64,000 nt of DNA from Oryzobacter faecalis (GTDB taxonomy: Bacteria > Actinomycetota > Actinomycetes > Actinomycetales > Dermatophilaceae): positions 186,001 to 250,000 of the forward strand of contig NZ_JBKOFW010000003.1 of the NCBI RefSeq assembly GCF_046764005.1, read 5' to 3'. This document shows, piece after piece, positions 15,794 to 23,757 of the stretch. The notes below the pieces were generated by a model. It saw only the letters and a program-made list of their open reading frames with translations. It was not told where the DNA came from and ran no database searches. The position numbers and the translations under genes were made by a program. Within the stretch, counting starts at the first letter, position 1. Each line of letters begins with the position of its first letter.

Positions 15794-16666
15794 GTGCGAC
15801 TGATCCGAGTGGGACCCCCCGGTGAGGAGTCGCCGGGCGTCCTGGCGAGCGACACCACCTACGTCGACGTCTCCGACGTGGTCGGGGACTTCGACGCCCG
15901 GTTCTTCCAGGACGGTGGCGTGGACGCCGTGCGGCCGCTGGTGCGCGAACGCGTCGCGGCCGGACTGGTCCACGACCTCTCCGGGCTCCGTGTGGGCCCG
16001 CCCGTCGCCAGACCGCACCAGATCCTGTGCATCGGGCTGAACTACCGCGACCACGCGGCCGAGACGGGACAGCCCGTTCCCGACGAGCCCATCGTCTTCA
16101 CCAAGGCGCCCAACACCCTGGTCGGCCCGGATGACGACGTCCTCATCCCTCGGGGGTCGACCAAGACCGACTGGGAGGTCGAGCTGGCGATCGTCATCGG
16201 GCGACGGAGCAGCTACCTCCCGGATGCGGAGGCCGCCCGTGCGGTGATCGCGGGCTACGCCGTCTGCAACGACGTCAGCGAACGGGCCTTCCAGCTGGAG
16301 CGTGGCGGGCAGTGGTGCAAGGGGAAGTCGGCGGCCACCTTCAACCCGATGGGACCCTGGCTGGTGACCGCGGACGAGGTGGGCGACCCGTCGTCCCTCG
16401 AGCTGTGGCTCGACGTCAACGGGGAACGGCGCCAGCGGGGCAGCACGTCGACGATGGTCTTCGACCCTGCGACCATCGTGCAGTACCTGAGCCAGTTCTT
16501 CGTGCTCGAGCCGGGCGACGTCATCAACACCGGGACCCCGCCGGGCGTCGGGATGGGGATGCAGCCGCCGGTGTTCCTCAGGGCCGGCGACGTCATGGAG
16601 CTCGGGATCGGTGGCCTCGGACGGCAGCGCCAGCGGGTGTGGTCAGCGGTGGCGGACGGGGTGTGA
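15794..16666 (+). CDS. Fumarylacetoacetate hydrolase family protein
   Basis: A 290-aa protein. Residues 75-285 form the FAH domain: ILCIGLNYRDHAAE, the metal ligands in DWEVELAIVIGR, the conserved Lys in QWCKGKSAATFNPMG, and TGTPPGVGMG. Such enzymes hydrolyse C-C bonds of 2,4-diketo acids; in the non-phosphorylative fucose and rhamnose routes they split 2,4-diketo-3-deoxy acids into pyruvate and a hydroxy acid. It begins at a GTG with AGGAGG upstream and is the last gene of the operon. A hairpin follows directly. Acylpyruvase activity is a weaker alternative. Confidence 0.88.
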   Translation: MRLIRVGPPGEESPGVLASDTTYVDVSDVVGDFDARFFQDGGVDAVRPLVRERVAAGLVHDLSGLRVGPPVARPHQILCIGLNYRDHAAETGQPVPDEPIVFTKAPNTLVGPDDDVLIPRGSTKTDWEVELAIVIGRRSSYLPDAEAARAVIAGYAVCNDVSERAFQLERGGQWCKGKSAATFNPMGPWLVTADEVGDPSSLELWLDVNGERRQRGSTSTMVFDPATIVQYLSQFFVLEPGDVINTGTPPGVGMGMQPPVFLRAGDVMELGIGGLGRQRQRVWSAVADGV

Positions 16667-16673
16667 GGCCACG

Positions 16674-16705
16674 ACCGAGGGCGGGCCCACACGCCCGCCC
16701 CCGGT
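16674..16705. terminator. Bidirectional hairpin between convergent genes
   Basis: ACCG, then GGGCGGGC, pairs across a short CCACAC loop with GCCCGCCC and CGGT, with one mismatch. It lies between the FAH gene and the kinase gene, which converge. There is no U-run, as is common for actinobacterial terminators. Confidence 0.6.
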
Positions 16706-16716
16706 CACCCCACCCC

Positions 16717-17763
16717 TCAGTGGGTCATGGCGTACCAGGCCGCCGCGGCGACGGCGAGGACGACGACGCTCATCGCGGGCACCCAGGCCCAGTGCACGTG
16801 CCCGCGGGGGACGACGACCGGCTCGACCGCCTCGGGAGTCGGGGTGGGGTCGCTCGCGTCGCCCCAGCGGTGGGGGCCGGCGTCGACCTCCTCCTGCTCG
16901 GCCCTGCCGACGACGTCCGACGCGAGCGCCGGGTGCTCGTCGGGGAGGTCGGCCTCCGGGAGGCCGAGGCGCTCCCCGAGCTCACGGGCGCTCGCCGGGC
17001 GGTCCTCCGGCTTCTTGGCCAGGCACTGCTCGATGAGGGCGCGCAGCCCCGGCGGGACGTGCGGGGGAAGTGGCGGCGGCGGGTCGTTGACCTGGGAGAG
17101 CGCCGTCGCGACGGGGGTCCCCTTGTCGAACGGGCGTCTCCCGGTGAGCATCTCGTGGGCGACGACCCCGAGGGCGTAGAGGTCCGACGCCCCGGTGGCC
17201 CGCTCGCCGAGCGCCTGCTCGGGGGAGAGGTAGTGGGGCGTGCCGAGGACCTCGCCGGTCTGGGTGTGCCCGGACCCGTCGACGGCGCGGGCGATGCCGA
17301 AGTCGGTGAGCTTCACCGTGCCGTCGGGCGTGACGAGGATGTTCGCGGGCTTGACGTCGCGGTGGACGACGCCGGACTCGTGCGCGGCGCCGAGGGCCAG
17401 GGCGGCCTGCCCCATGATCGAGCGCACGCGGGCCGGGTCGAGGGCACCCTCACGCTGGACGAGAGCCGACAGCGGCTCGCCGGGGACGAGCTCGAGGACG
17501 AGGTAGGCGAACGGCTCGTCCTCGCCGTAGTCGAGGACGGTCGCGACGTTCGGGTGCGCGAGGTTGGCCGAGTGCAGCGCCTCGCTGCGGAAGCGCCGCG
17601 CGAACACCTCCTCGTCGGTGCCGGGGCGCAGGACCTTCACGGCCACCTCGCGCTCGAGCACGCGGTCGTGACCCTCCCAGACGTCTCCCATGCCCCCGGA
17701 GGCGATCCGGGCCCTCAGTGCGTAGCGGTCCCCGAGGACGAAGCCCTCGCCGAGGCGGTTCAT
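16717..17763 (-). CDS. Membrane-anchored Ser/Thr protein kinase (PknB-like catalytic domain)
   Basis: A 348-aa kinase. The Gly-rich loop is ASGGMGDVWEG, the ATP Lys is in EVAVKVL, the catalytic loop is VVHRDVKPANIL and the metal motif is TDFGIARA. The activation loop carries Thr residues for autophosphorylation (HTQTGEVLGTPHYLSPEQ). The kinase domain spans about 8-265; an acidic linker and one membrane helix at the very C-terminus follow (WVPAMSVVVLAVAAAAWYAM), with almost no outer domain. A GTG at 17877 overlaps the BrkB stop and has a G-rich site before it, but the intervening 38 codons have only about two thirds GC at the third position, so the ATG at 17763 is preferred. Confidence 0.85.
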   Translation of the reverse strand: MNRLGEGFVLGDRYALRARIASGGMGDVWEGHDRVLEREVAVKVLRPGTDEEVFARRFRSEALHSANLAHPNVATVLDYGEDEPFAYLVLELVPGEPLSALVQREGALDPARVRSIMGQAALALGAAHESGVVHRDVKPANILVTPDGTVKLTDFGIARAVDGSGHTQTGEVLGTPHYLSPEQALGERATGASDLYALGVVAHEMLTGRRPFDKGTPVATALSQVNDPPPPLPPHVPPGLRALIEQCLAKKPEDRPASARELGERLGLPEADLPDEHPALASDVVGRAEQEEVDAGPHRWGDASDPTPTPEAVEPVVVPRGHVHWAWVPAMSVVVLAVAAAAWYAMTH

Positions 17764-17790
17764 GGGGAGTTCCGGCAGGTCACGACCGCG

Positions 17791-17832
17791 ATCATAGCCC
17801 TCGGGTGAACCGGTCGGCGGCCGCCGTTCACC
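17791..17832 (-). promoter_or_regulatory. Candidate kinase-gene promoter with GGTGAAC inverted repeat
   Basis: On the minus strand TATGAT (17791-17796) is a good -10 about 27 nt before the kinase ATG. Just upstream, GGTGAAC (17804-17810) and GTTCACC (17826-17832) form an inverted repeat with a 15-bp spacer. The arms resemble PHO half-sites, but their inverted order and spacing do not fit the 11-bp direct repeats seen elsewhere, so the binding protein is unknown. Confidence 0.35.
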
Positions 17833-17873
17833 TGCGATGTCGAAGCTCTGTCGAGAGTCACGCTCGGCGGTCG

Positions 17874-19061
17874 TCACGACCGGACCCCCCTCGCGGTCTC
17901 CGAGGGGAGCGGCTCGAGCTCGACGAGGGCGTCGGGGTGGGCGGAGGGTCGAGGGCGGCGGCGTCCGGCATGCCCCGTTGAGTACCCCCCGCCGCCCTCC
18001 CCAATCCCCGGACGGGTCCCGGACCTCCCGGGGCCCGCCCCGGAGGCCACGGCCTCGAGGCGGATCCGCCGGGCGGTGAGCACCCGCTCCTCGAGCTTCT
18101 CGGCCGCCTTGAGCGACCCGGAGGAGTCCCGCGCCGGCAGCTGGAGCGAGCGCTCCGCGTGCAGGCCCGCCTCGAGCTCGCGGATGCGCTCGAGCTCGGC
18201 GTCGACCTCGGCCCCGAACAGGAGCGCGAGGTTGGTGATCCAGATCCACAGGAGGAACACGACGATGCCGGCGAGCGAGCCGTACGTCTTCGCGTAGCTG
18301 CCGAACGTCGAGACGTAGACGCCGAACCCGATCGAGGCGAGGACCCACAGCAGGATCGCGACGGCCGCGCCGACCGACACCCAGCGGAACCGCGGCTGCT
18401 GGACGTTCGGCGTCCAGTAGTAGAGCACTGCGACCATGCCCGTGACGATGACGAGGATGACCGGCCACTTCGCGATGCTCCACGTCGTCACCGCAGCGGC
18501 CTCGAGCCCGATGGCCCGGCCCACCGCCTCGGCCACCGGTCCGCTGACGACGAGGCCGACGAGGACGAGCCCCGCGAGGACGACGAGGACGAGGGTGATG
18601 AGCACCTGCTGGGGGCGCAGCTTCCACACCGGCCTGCCCTCGGTGACCTCGTAGACACGGTTCATCGCGCGCCCGAACGCCCCGACGTAGCCGGATGCCG
18701 AGAAGAGGGCGGTGGCGATCCCGAGGACGAGCGCGAAGCCGGCGCCGCTCGCCCCGACCATCGCCCGGATCGGCTCGGCGAGCTGCTCGGCGGCGTCGCC
18801 CTGCCCGAGGCCGCGGATGACCTCGAGGAGTGCCTGGGTCGTCGACTCGCCCTGGCCGAACACGCCGAGCAGCGACACGAGGGCCAGCAGGGCGGGGAAG
18901 ATCGACAGGATCGAGTAGTACGTCAGGGCGGCCGCGAGGTCGGTGCACTGGTCGCGCTGGAACTCCGCGAAGGCCGACTTCCCCGTGACGCGCCAGCCTC
19001 GCCGGTCGATGTCGGTGGGGGAGGCCGGCTTGAAGGCGGCGTCCGGGTGCGGGGCGGTCAT
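17874..19061 (-). CDS. YihY/BrkB-family inner membrane protein
   Basis: A 395-aa protein of the YihY/virulence factor BrkB family, with about six membrane helices between residues 35 and 285 (SAFAEFQRDQCTDLAAALTYY opens the domain, in which LTYYSILSIFPALLAL is the first helix). The C-terminal 100 residues are charged and cytoplasmic. These proteins were once called RNase BN and are now seen as possible transporters. TAGGTT lies 6 nt before the ATG with no ribosome site, so translation is probably leaderless. The kinase gene follows closely. Confidence 0.88.
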   Translation of the reverse strand: MTAPHPDAAFKPASPTDIDRRGWRVTGKSAFAEFQRDQCTDLAAALTYYSILSIFPALLALVSLLGVFGQGESTTQALLEVIRGLGQGDAAEQLAEPIRAMVGASGAGFALVLGIATALFSASGYVGAFGRAMNRVYEVTEGRPVWKLRPQQVLITLVLVVLAGLVLVGLVVSGPVAEAVGRAIGLEAAAVTTWSIAKWPVILVIVTGMVAVLYYWTPNVQQPRFRWVSVGAAVAILLWVLASIGFGVYVSTFGSYAKTYGSLAGIVVFLLWIWITNLALLFGAEVDAELERIRELEAGLHAERSLQLPARDSSGSLKAAEKLEERVLTARRIRLEAVASGAGPGRSGTRPGIGEGGGGYSTGHAGRRRPRPSAHPDALVELEPLPSETARGVRS

Positions 19062-19179
19062 CGCCCCAACCTAACGGGGGCGACCGCGGTGGACGGTGCG
19101 AGGGACCGGCGACCTGCGGCGACGCGCGCGGAGCGCCCTCGGCGGGCCTGCGGCACCACCCGGGTGCGACACTGGCGCG

Positions 19180-19824
19180 ATGAGCCAGGACGGCGGACGC
19201 GCGCTCCCCCGGCGCCCCGTGCCCTTCGGGCCGGACGCGCTGGAGGCCCACGGCGGCACCCTCCCCGGTCCCGCCGAGATCACCGAGGTCGCCCACCAGA
19301 CCGCCGCCATCCTCGTGGGGGCCGGGCGGGCCGCCCACGACCCCGACATCACGAATCGCCTCGTGGGGCTCGTCGACGACCTGGGCCTGTCCACCGTCGC
19401 CGACCTGTGGTCGGCCCGACCGGCGAGGTCCCTGCCCGGCGCCCTCTGGCGGCTGTACGCCCTGCGCGAGTGGGTGCGGCGCAGCCCGGAGGAGGCGAGC
19501 CGGCAGTACACCGCCGGGATCCGGTTCACGGACGTCGCCCACGCCGTCGCGGGGATCGCCGAGCCGCCCCGACCGGAGGAGCTCCAACGGGTCGCCGACC
19601 AGATCCTCGCGGGGGTCTTCGAGGGCGACCTCGCCGTCGCCCTCGAACGGGCCGCGGCCTTCTGCGCGGTCATCTCGGCGGGACGGGCCGAGCTCGCCCA
19701 CGACCGGGACGCCGCCGACCCCGACGGCGCCCACGACCTCACGCGATCCGGCGCGGCGATGCTCACGACGGGCGAGGACCTCAGGGCGTGCGCGCACCTG
19801 TGGCGGGCCGGCGACCTCGACTGA
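19180..19824 (+). CDS. Conserved hypothetical protein
   Basis: A 214-aa, mostly helical soluble protein with no recognised domain. The recurring pattern AITEVAHQTAAILVGAGRAAHD and a LWRLYALREWVRRSPEEASRQY segment are compatible with a helical DNA- or protein-binding fold. No signal or membrane helix is seen. GACACT lies 6 nt before the ATG, so this is probably a leaderless gene. It is divergent from the BrkB gene. I cannot assign a function. Confidence 0.7.
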   Translation: MSQDGGRALPRRPVPFGPDALEAHGGTLPGPAEITEVAHQTAAILVGAGRAAHDPDITNRLVGLVDDLGLSTVADLWSARPARSLPGALWRLYALREWVRRSPEEASRQYTAGIRFTDVAHAVAGIAEPPRPEELQRVADQILAGVFEGDLAVALERAAAFCAVISAGRAELAHDRDAADPDGAHDLTRSGAAMLTTGEDLRACAHLWRAGDLD

Positions 19825-20121
19825 CGTCACGCCCCGTCCCGGAACACCACCGTTCGGGAACACGACGGCGGGGAGGAGGCGTTAGGGTCGTTCGTGGGTG
19901 CCGGGCCGCGGCAGCCCCGGGTCCCAACATCAGCCGCTACGAGCGGCCACGCGCCGTGAGGCGCTCCCGGTCCGGCACCCGCCTCCGTCAGCAGTTCGGG
20001 CTATCCGCCGTGGCCCCGGCACGACCCGACCGAGCCATGACGTTCGACACCCCGTGGTCAGGTCGAGTCATTTCGCTGTGGACAACCTCCACAAGGCCGT
20101 GGGCGCCCGTAGGGTCGAGGC
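19825..20121. other. Intergenic region with a possible alternative-sigma promoter
   Basis: About 300 bp with no convincing gene. GGGAAC (19855-19860) and CGTT about 18 bp later resemble an ECF/SigR-type promoter, and TAGGGT follows immediately. A second GGAACAC copy lies about 17 bp earlier. The only downstream frame after TAGGGT is about 21 codons with normal start spacing, so a short RNA or tiny peptide is possible but unproven. No tRNA-like fold was seen. Confidence 0.3.
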
Positions 20122-20295
20122 GTGATGCCGGACCCGTCGCTCAACGACGAACAGCTCGAGGCCGAGATCAGGCTCGTCGGCGACCTCGTTCTCGCCGCGT
20201 CGCAGAGCGAGAGCCCGCTCACCCAGGCCCAGATCGACGAGGTGCTCGGCATCGAGGACGGTACGGTCGGCGTCGCGGCGGCCGACGAGGGCTGA
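20122..20295 (+). CDS. Small acidic conserved hypothetical protein
   Basis: A 57-aa protein, too short for most automated calls, but with high GC at the third position and a clear promoter: TAGGGT (20110-20115) lies 6 nt before the GTG. The sequence is helical and acidic (NDEQLEAEIRLVGDLVLAAS, then LTQAQIDEVLGIED), which may form a small helix-turn-helix-like bundle. No function can be assigned. It lies directly upstream of the DUF47 gene but has its own promoter. An ATG one codon later is an alternative start. Confidence 0.6.
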   Translation: MMPDPSLNDEQLEAEIRLVGDLVLAASQSESPLTQAQIDEVLGIEDGTVGVAAADEG

Positions 20296-20387
20296 CCGCC
20301 CTGGACGCCCGGCCCCCGGCTACCCGTCGTCCTCCTCGTGGCCATAGCCTGTACACCACTGACTGGCCCCCTTTCTGGAGACCGACC

Positions 20388-21011
20388 GTGGGCATCCGCC
20401 TCACCCCGAAGGACCCCCGCTTCTTCGACCTCTTCGGCGCGTCCGCGCGCCACCTCGTCGACGCCGCGGGCGAGCTCACCGCCCTCCTCGGCGCCTCGGC
20501 CGAGGAGCGTGAGCTGATCCTCAAGCGGGTCCACGAGATCGAGGCGTCCTCCGGCGAGGCCACCCACACGATCATCCGCGAGGTCGGCGGCTCGTTCGTC
20601 ACCCCGTTCGACCGCGCCGACATGCACGCGCTCGCGGTCCAGCTCGACGGGTGCGTCGGCCTCATCGAGGCGGCCGTCGACCTCATCGTGCTCTACCGCG
20701 TCGACGAGGTGCTCCCGCGCGTCGCCAAGCAGGTCGAGGTCATCGCCCGGATGGCCGAGCTCACGGCCGACGCCATGCCCCGCCTGCGGTCGATGAAGGG
20801 CCTCACCGCGTACTGGGCCGAGGTCAGCCGGCTCGAGAGCCGGGCGAACAAGCAGTACCGCCGGATGCTCGCCGAGCTGTTCAACACCCCCAAGCTCGAC
20901 CCCATCACGGTGATGAAGCACAAGGACATCATCGACGCGCTCGAGGCCGCGGCCAACGGCTTCGAGGCCGTCGCGCTCAAGGTCGAGGCGATCGCGGTCC
21001 GGGAGTCCTGA
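20388..21011 (+). CDS. DUF47 / PhoU-like phosphate transport regulator
   Basis: A 207-aa all-helical PhoU-related protein (DUF47). Conserved segments are FFDLFGASARHLVDAA at the N-terminus, VHEIEASSGEATHTIIREVGGSFVTPFDRADM in the centre (in parts), and the closing HKDIIDALEAAANGFEAVA. DUF47 proteins bind metals and are nearly always encoded next to Pit transporters, whose activity they probably control. GGAG lies before the GTG, and the pit gene starts 6 bp after the stop. No PHO box is seen upstream, so the pair may be the constitutive low-affinity system. Confidence 0.9.
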   Translation: MGIRLTPKDPRFFDLFGASARHLVDAAGELTALLGASAEERELILKRVHEIEASSGEATHTIIREVGGSFVTPFDRADMHALAVQLDGCVGLIEAAVDLIVLYRVDEVLPRVAKQVEVIARMAELTADAMPRLRSMKGLTAYWAEVSRLESRANKQYRRMLAELFNTPKLDPITVMKHKDIIDALEAAANGFEAVALKVEAIAVRES

Positions 21012-21016
21012 GCGGG

Positions 21017-22015
21017 GTGGACTGGCTGCCCGTCGCGCTCGTCGTCGTGCTGGCGATGGGCTTCACGTACACGAACGGCTTCCACGACGCCGCGAACGCC
21101 ATCGCCACGTCGGTGACGACGCGCGCGCTGACGCCGCGGATCGCCCTCGTGCTGGCGGCGGTGATGAACCTGCTCGGCGGGTTCGTCGGGGTCCGGGTCG
21201 CGCAGACGATCGGCGGCGACATCATCGAGGTGCCGATGGGGGGAGCGGGCGTGGCGATGTGCGCCGGCGCCCTCGTCGGGGCCATCGGCTGGAACATGCT
21301 GACGTGGTGGCGGGGGCTGCCCTCGTCGTCGTCGCACGCGCTCATCGGCGGGCTCGGTGGGGCGGCGCTCGCGGGCGGGGCGACGGTCAAGTGGGACTCG
21401 ATCCTCGACAAGGTCGCGGTGCCGATGCTCCTGTCGCCGGTCGTCGGGCTCGTGGGCGGCTTCGCGCTGATGGCGGCCATCCTGTGGCTGTTCCGGACGA
21501 GGCGGCCGGGGCCGACGGCGCGCGGGTTCCGGTACGCGCAGACGGTGTCGGCGGCGGCCATGGCGTTCGGCCACGGCATGCAGGACGCGTCGAAGACCGC
21601 CGGCGTCGTCGCGCTGACGCTCATCGCGAGCGGCCACCGGGAGGTCGGCGACGAGTCGATCCCGGTGTGGGTCATCGCCCTGTCGGCCGTCGTCCTCTCG
21701 CTCGGGACGTACGCCGGCGGGTGGCGGATCATGCGCACGCTCGGGCGCCGCATCATCGATCTCGACCCGCCGCAGGGGTTCGCGGCGGAGACGACCGCGG
21801 CGGCGGTGCTCTACGTGGCGACCGCCACGGGGGCGCCGATCTCGACGACCCACGCCATCACGTCGGCGATCATGGGCGTCGGCTCGACGAAGTCCCTCAA
21901 GGCGGTGCGATGGGGCGTGGCGCGCCAGATCGTGCTGGCCTGGGTGCTGACCTTCCCCGGGGCCGGTCTGGCGGGGGCCCTCGCCTACGGCCTGCTCGCC
22001 TGGCTGACCATCTGA
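21017..22015 (+). CDS. pit: PiT-family inorganic phosphate transporter
   Basis: A 332-aa membrane protein with about ten helices. The duplicated PiT signature is present: GFHDAANAIATSVTTRAL near the N-terminus and GHGMQDASKTAGVVALTL in the second half. Smaller motifs GLPSSSSHALIGGLGG and GAPISTTHAITSAIMGVG are the paired loops that bind phosphate. These carriers import metal-phosphate complexes with low affinity using the ion gradient. The start is a GTG 6 bp after the DUF47 stop. Downstream lies a 0.9-kb repeat block before the convergent pst operon. Confidence 0.93.
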   Translation: MDWLPVALVVVLAMGFTYTNGFHDAANAIATSVTTRALTPRIALVLAAVMNLLGGFVGVRVAQTIGGDIIEVPMGGAGVAMCAGALVGAIGWNMLTWWRGLPSSSSHALIGGLGGAALAGGATVKWDSILDKVAVPMLLSPVVGLVGGFALMAAILWLFRTRRPGPTARGFRYAQTVSAAAMAFGHGMQDASKTAGVVALTLIASGHREVGDESIPVWVIALSAVVLSLGTYAGGWRIMRTLGRRIIDLDPPQGFAAETTAAAVLYVATATGAPISTTHAITSAIMGVGSTKSLKAVRWGVARQIVLAWVLTFPGAGLAGALAYGLLAWLTI

Positions 22016-22058
22016 CCGCCCGCCGCTGGGGCGCTGGTCAGGGTGACGGGACGATCCG

Positions 22059-22164
22059 CCCGCGGGGACGGCCGCCCGCGGGGACGACCGTCCGCGGGGA
22101 CGACCGTCCGCGGGGACGCCCGCCCGCGGGGGCGACCGGCCGCGGGGACGCCCGCCCGCGGGCA
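22059..22164. repeat. 16-bp tandem repeat array
   Basis: Six full copies of a 16-bp unit (CCCGCGGGGACGACCG, with small variants) and a partial seventh follow the pit gene. All copies keep CGCGGGG. The unit length is not a multiple of three, and no start or ribosome site precedes the array, so it is not coding. It is the first of three different arrays in this interval. Confidence 0.85.
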
Positions 22165-22169
22165 CCTCA

Positions 22170-22430
22170 TCCGCTGACTACGCTTCGCTCCCCCTGACGA
22201 AGCAAAGCGTGCTGCCTCCCGTGGAGGAACGGCTGCCTTTGCCTCGTGCCGGGAGGCAAAGCGTGTTGCCTCCCGTGGCGCGGCCCCTGCCTTTGCCTCG
22301 TGCCGGGAGGCAAAGCGTGCTGCCTCCCGTGGCGCGGCCCCTGCCTTTGCCTCGCGCCGGGAGGCAAAGGGTGTTGCGCCGTGGGGCGGGGCAGCTGCCT
22401 CTGCGTCCTCTGGGGAAGCGAAGCGTACTG
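22170..22430. repeat. Dispersed 54-bp-period repeat element, copy 1
   Basis: Tandem units of 54 bp, the clearest at 22246-22299 and 22300-22353, flanked by more degenerate units. Each contains CGGGAGGCAAAGCGTG and, near its end, CTTTGCCTC, so units can fold on themselves. The ends carry an inverted pair, TACGCTTCGCT near 22178 and AGCGAAGCGTA near 22417. The same unit length, core and ends recur at 38338-38579. Confidence 0.8.
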
Positions 22431-22432
22431 GC

Positions 22433-22796
22433 CGGGAGCAGGTCGGTCGTGTGCGCCCTCGGGGAGCAGGTCGGTCCTGTGCGCCCTCGGGGAGCAGGTC
22501 GGTCCTGTGCGCCCTCGGGGAGCAGGTCGGTCCTGTGCGCCTTCGGGGAGCAGGTCGGTCCTGCGCGCCCTCGGGGAGCAGGTCGGTCCTGTGCGCCCTC
22601 GGGGAGCAGGTCGGTCCTGTGCGCCCTCGGGGAGCAGGTCGGTCCTGTGCGCCTTCGGGGAGCAGGTCGGTCCTGCGCGCCCTCGGGGAGCAGGTCGGTC
22701 CTGTGCGCCCTCGGGGAGCAGGTCGGTCCTGTGCGCCCTCGGGGAGCAGGTCGGTCCTGTGCGCCCTCCGGGAGCAGGTCGGTCCTGCGCGCCCTC
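22433..22796. repeat. 28-bp tandem array, 13 copies
   Basis: Thirteen head-to-tail copies of a 28-bp unit (GGGGAGCAGGTCGGTCC followed by TGTGCGCCCTC) occupy exactly 364 bp with no spacers. Copies 4 and 8 have CTTC in place of CCTC; copies 5, 9 and 13 have CTGCGC in place of CTGTGC. The variants therefore recur every four units, showing a 112-bp higher-order repeat (22461-22572, 22573-22684, 22685-22796). The unit has no stop in several frames, which creates long spurious frames on both strands. It ends 133 bp before the pstB stop. Confidence 0.9.
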
Positions 22797-22928
22797 TGGT
22801 AGCCGACAGCCCAGGGAAGCCCCCGACGAGGCCCGCGGGGGCCGCGGCCGGGGCGTTGTTGTGGACGCAGCACCGGCGCGACCCCCGCGGGTGGTCACGA
22901 GGCCGGGGACGGAGCCCCGGCGGCACGG

Positions 22929-23705
22929 TCAGCCGAAGCGACCGCTGATGTAGTCCTCCGTCGCCTTCTCGGTCGGGTTGGAGAAGATCCGCTGGGTGTC
23001 GCCGACCTCGACGAGACGGCCCGGCTCACCGGTCGCCTTGAGGTTGAAGAAGGCCGTCTGGTCGGAGACCCGCGCCGCCTGCTGCATGTTGTGCGTGACG
23101 ATGACGATCGTGTATTCGGACTTCAGCTCGTTGATGAGGTCCTCGATGGCGAGGGTGGAGATCGGGTCGAGCGCCGAGCACGGCTCGTCCATGAGCAGCA
23201 CCTGCGGGTTCACCGCGATGGCGCGGGCGATGCACAGCCGCTGCTGCTGGCCTCCCGAGAGCCCGGCCCCGGGCTTGTCGAGGCGGTCCTTGACCTCGTT
23301 CCAGAGGTTCGCGCCCTTGAGTGAGGCCTCCACCACCTCGTCGAGCTGCTTCTTGTTCTTCAGCCCGTTGAGCCTCAGCCCGGCGGCGACGTTGTCGCGG
23401 ATCGACATCGTCGGGAACGGGTTCGGCCGCTGGAACACCATGCCGACCGTCCGGCGCACCGACACGGGGTCCATCGACGAGGCATAGAGGTCCTGGTCGT
23501 CGAGCATGACCGACCCCTCGACGCGCCCGCCGGGGATGACCTCGTGCATCCGGTTGAGCGTCCGCAGCACGGTGGACTTGCCGCAGCCGGACGGGCCGAT
23601 GAAGGCCGTCACGGACCGGGGCTCCACCGTCAACGTGACGCCTTCGACGGCCTTGAAGTCGCCGTAGTAGATGTCGAGGTCCTTGACGTCGATCCGCTTG
23701 GCCAT
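22929..23705 (-). CDS. pstB: Phosphate ABC transporter ATP-binding protein PstB
   Basis: A 258-aa ATPase of the high-affinity phosphate importer. Walker A is GPSGCGKST (37-45), the ABC signature LSGGQQQRL (149-157) and Walker B LLMDEP (170-175). The helical insert with FQRPNPFPTMSIRDNV is diagnostic of PstB. Length is standard. It is the last gene of pstSCAB, 52 bp after pstA, and its 3' end faces the repeat block. Confidence 0.96.
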   Translation of the reverse strand: MAKRIDVKDLDIYYGDFKAVEGVTLTVEPRSVTAFIGPSGCGKSTVLRTLNRMHEVIPGGRVEGSVMLDDQDLYASSMDPVSVRRTVGMVFQRPNPFPTMSIRDNVAAGLRLNGLKNKKQLDEVVEASLKGANLWNEVKDRLDKPGAGLSGGQQQRLCIARAIAVNPQVLLMDEPCSALDPISTLAIEDLINELKSEYTIVIVTHNMQQAARVSDQTAFFNLKATGEPGRLVEVGDTQRIFSNPTEKATEDYISGRFG

Positions 23706-23757
23706 GGTGGGTGCTCTTTCGTCGCTGCTGGGTGGATGCGTTCGGGGGGAAGGGTTC

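Noticed and set aside
17804..17832. GGTGAAC/GTTCACC pair as a PHO box
   Set aside because: The arms are inverted and 22 bp apart, not direct repeats at 11-bp steps.
17764..17877. Upstream GTG start of the Ser/Thr kinase, overlapping the BrkB stop
   Set aside because: About a third of the extra codons end in A or T, unlike real genes here, and the kinase domain begins naturally right after the ATG at 17763. A TATGAT -10 also lies in this stretch.
19898..20124. 75-aa frame in the region before the small acidic gene
   Set aside because: Codon use is poor, the composition is Arg/Pro/His-rich as in shadow frames, and no start signal precedes it.
22170..22430. Repeat element as an insertion sequence
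   Set aside because: No transposase frame, no clear target duplication, and the body is tandem units. At most it is a non-autonomous element.
22433..22796. 28-bp repeats as a CRISPR array
   Set aside because: The units lie end to end with no spacers, have no dyad core typical of CRISPR repeats, and no cas gene is present.
22016..22928. Long open frames on both strands through the repeat block
   Set aside because: They arise because a 28-bp stop-free unit is read in rotating frames. The products are pure repeats without ribosome sites.
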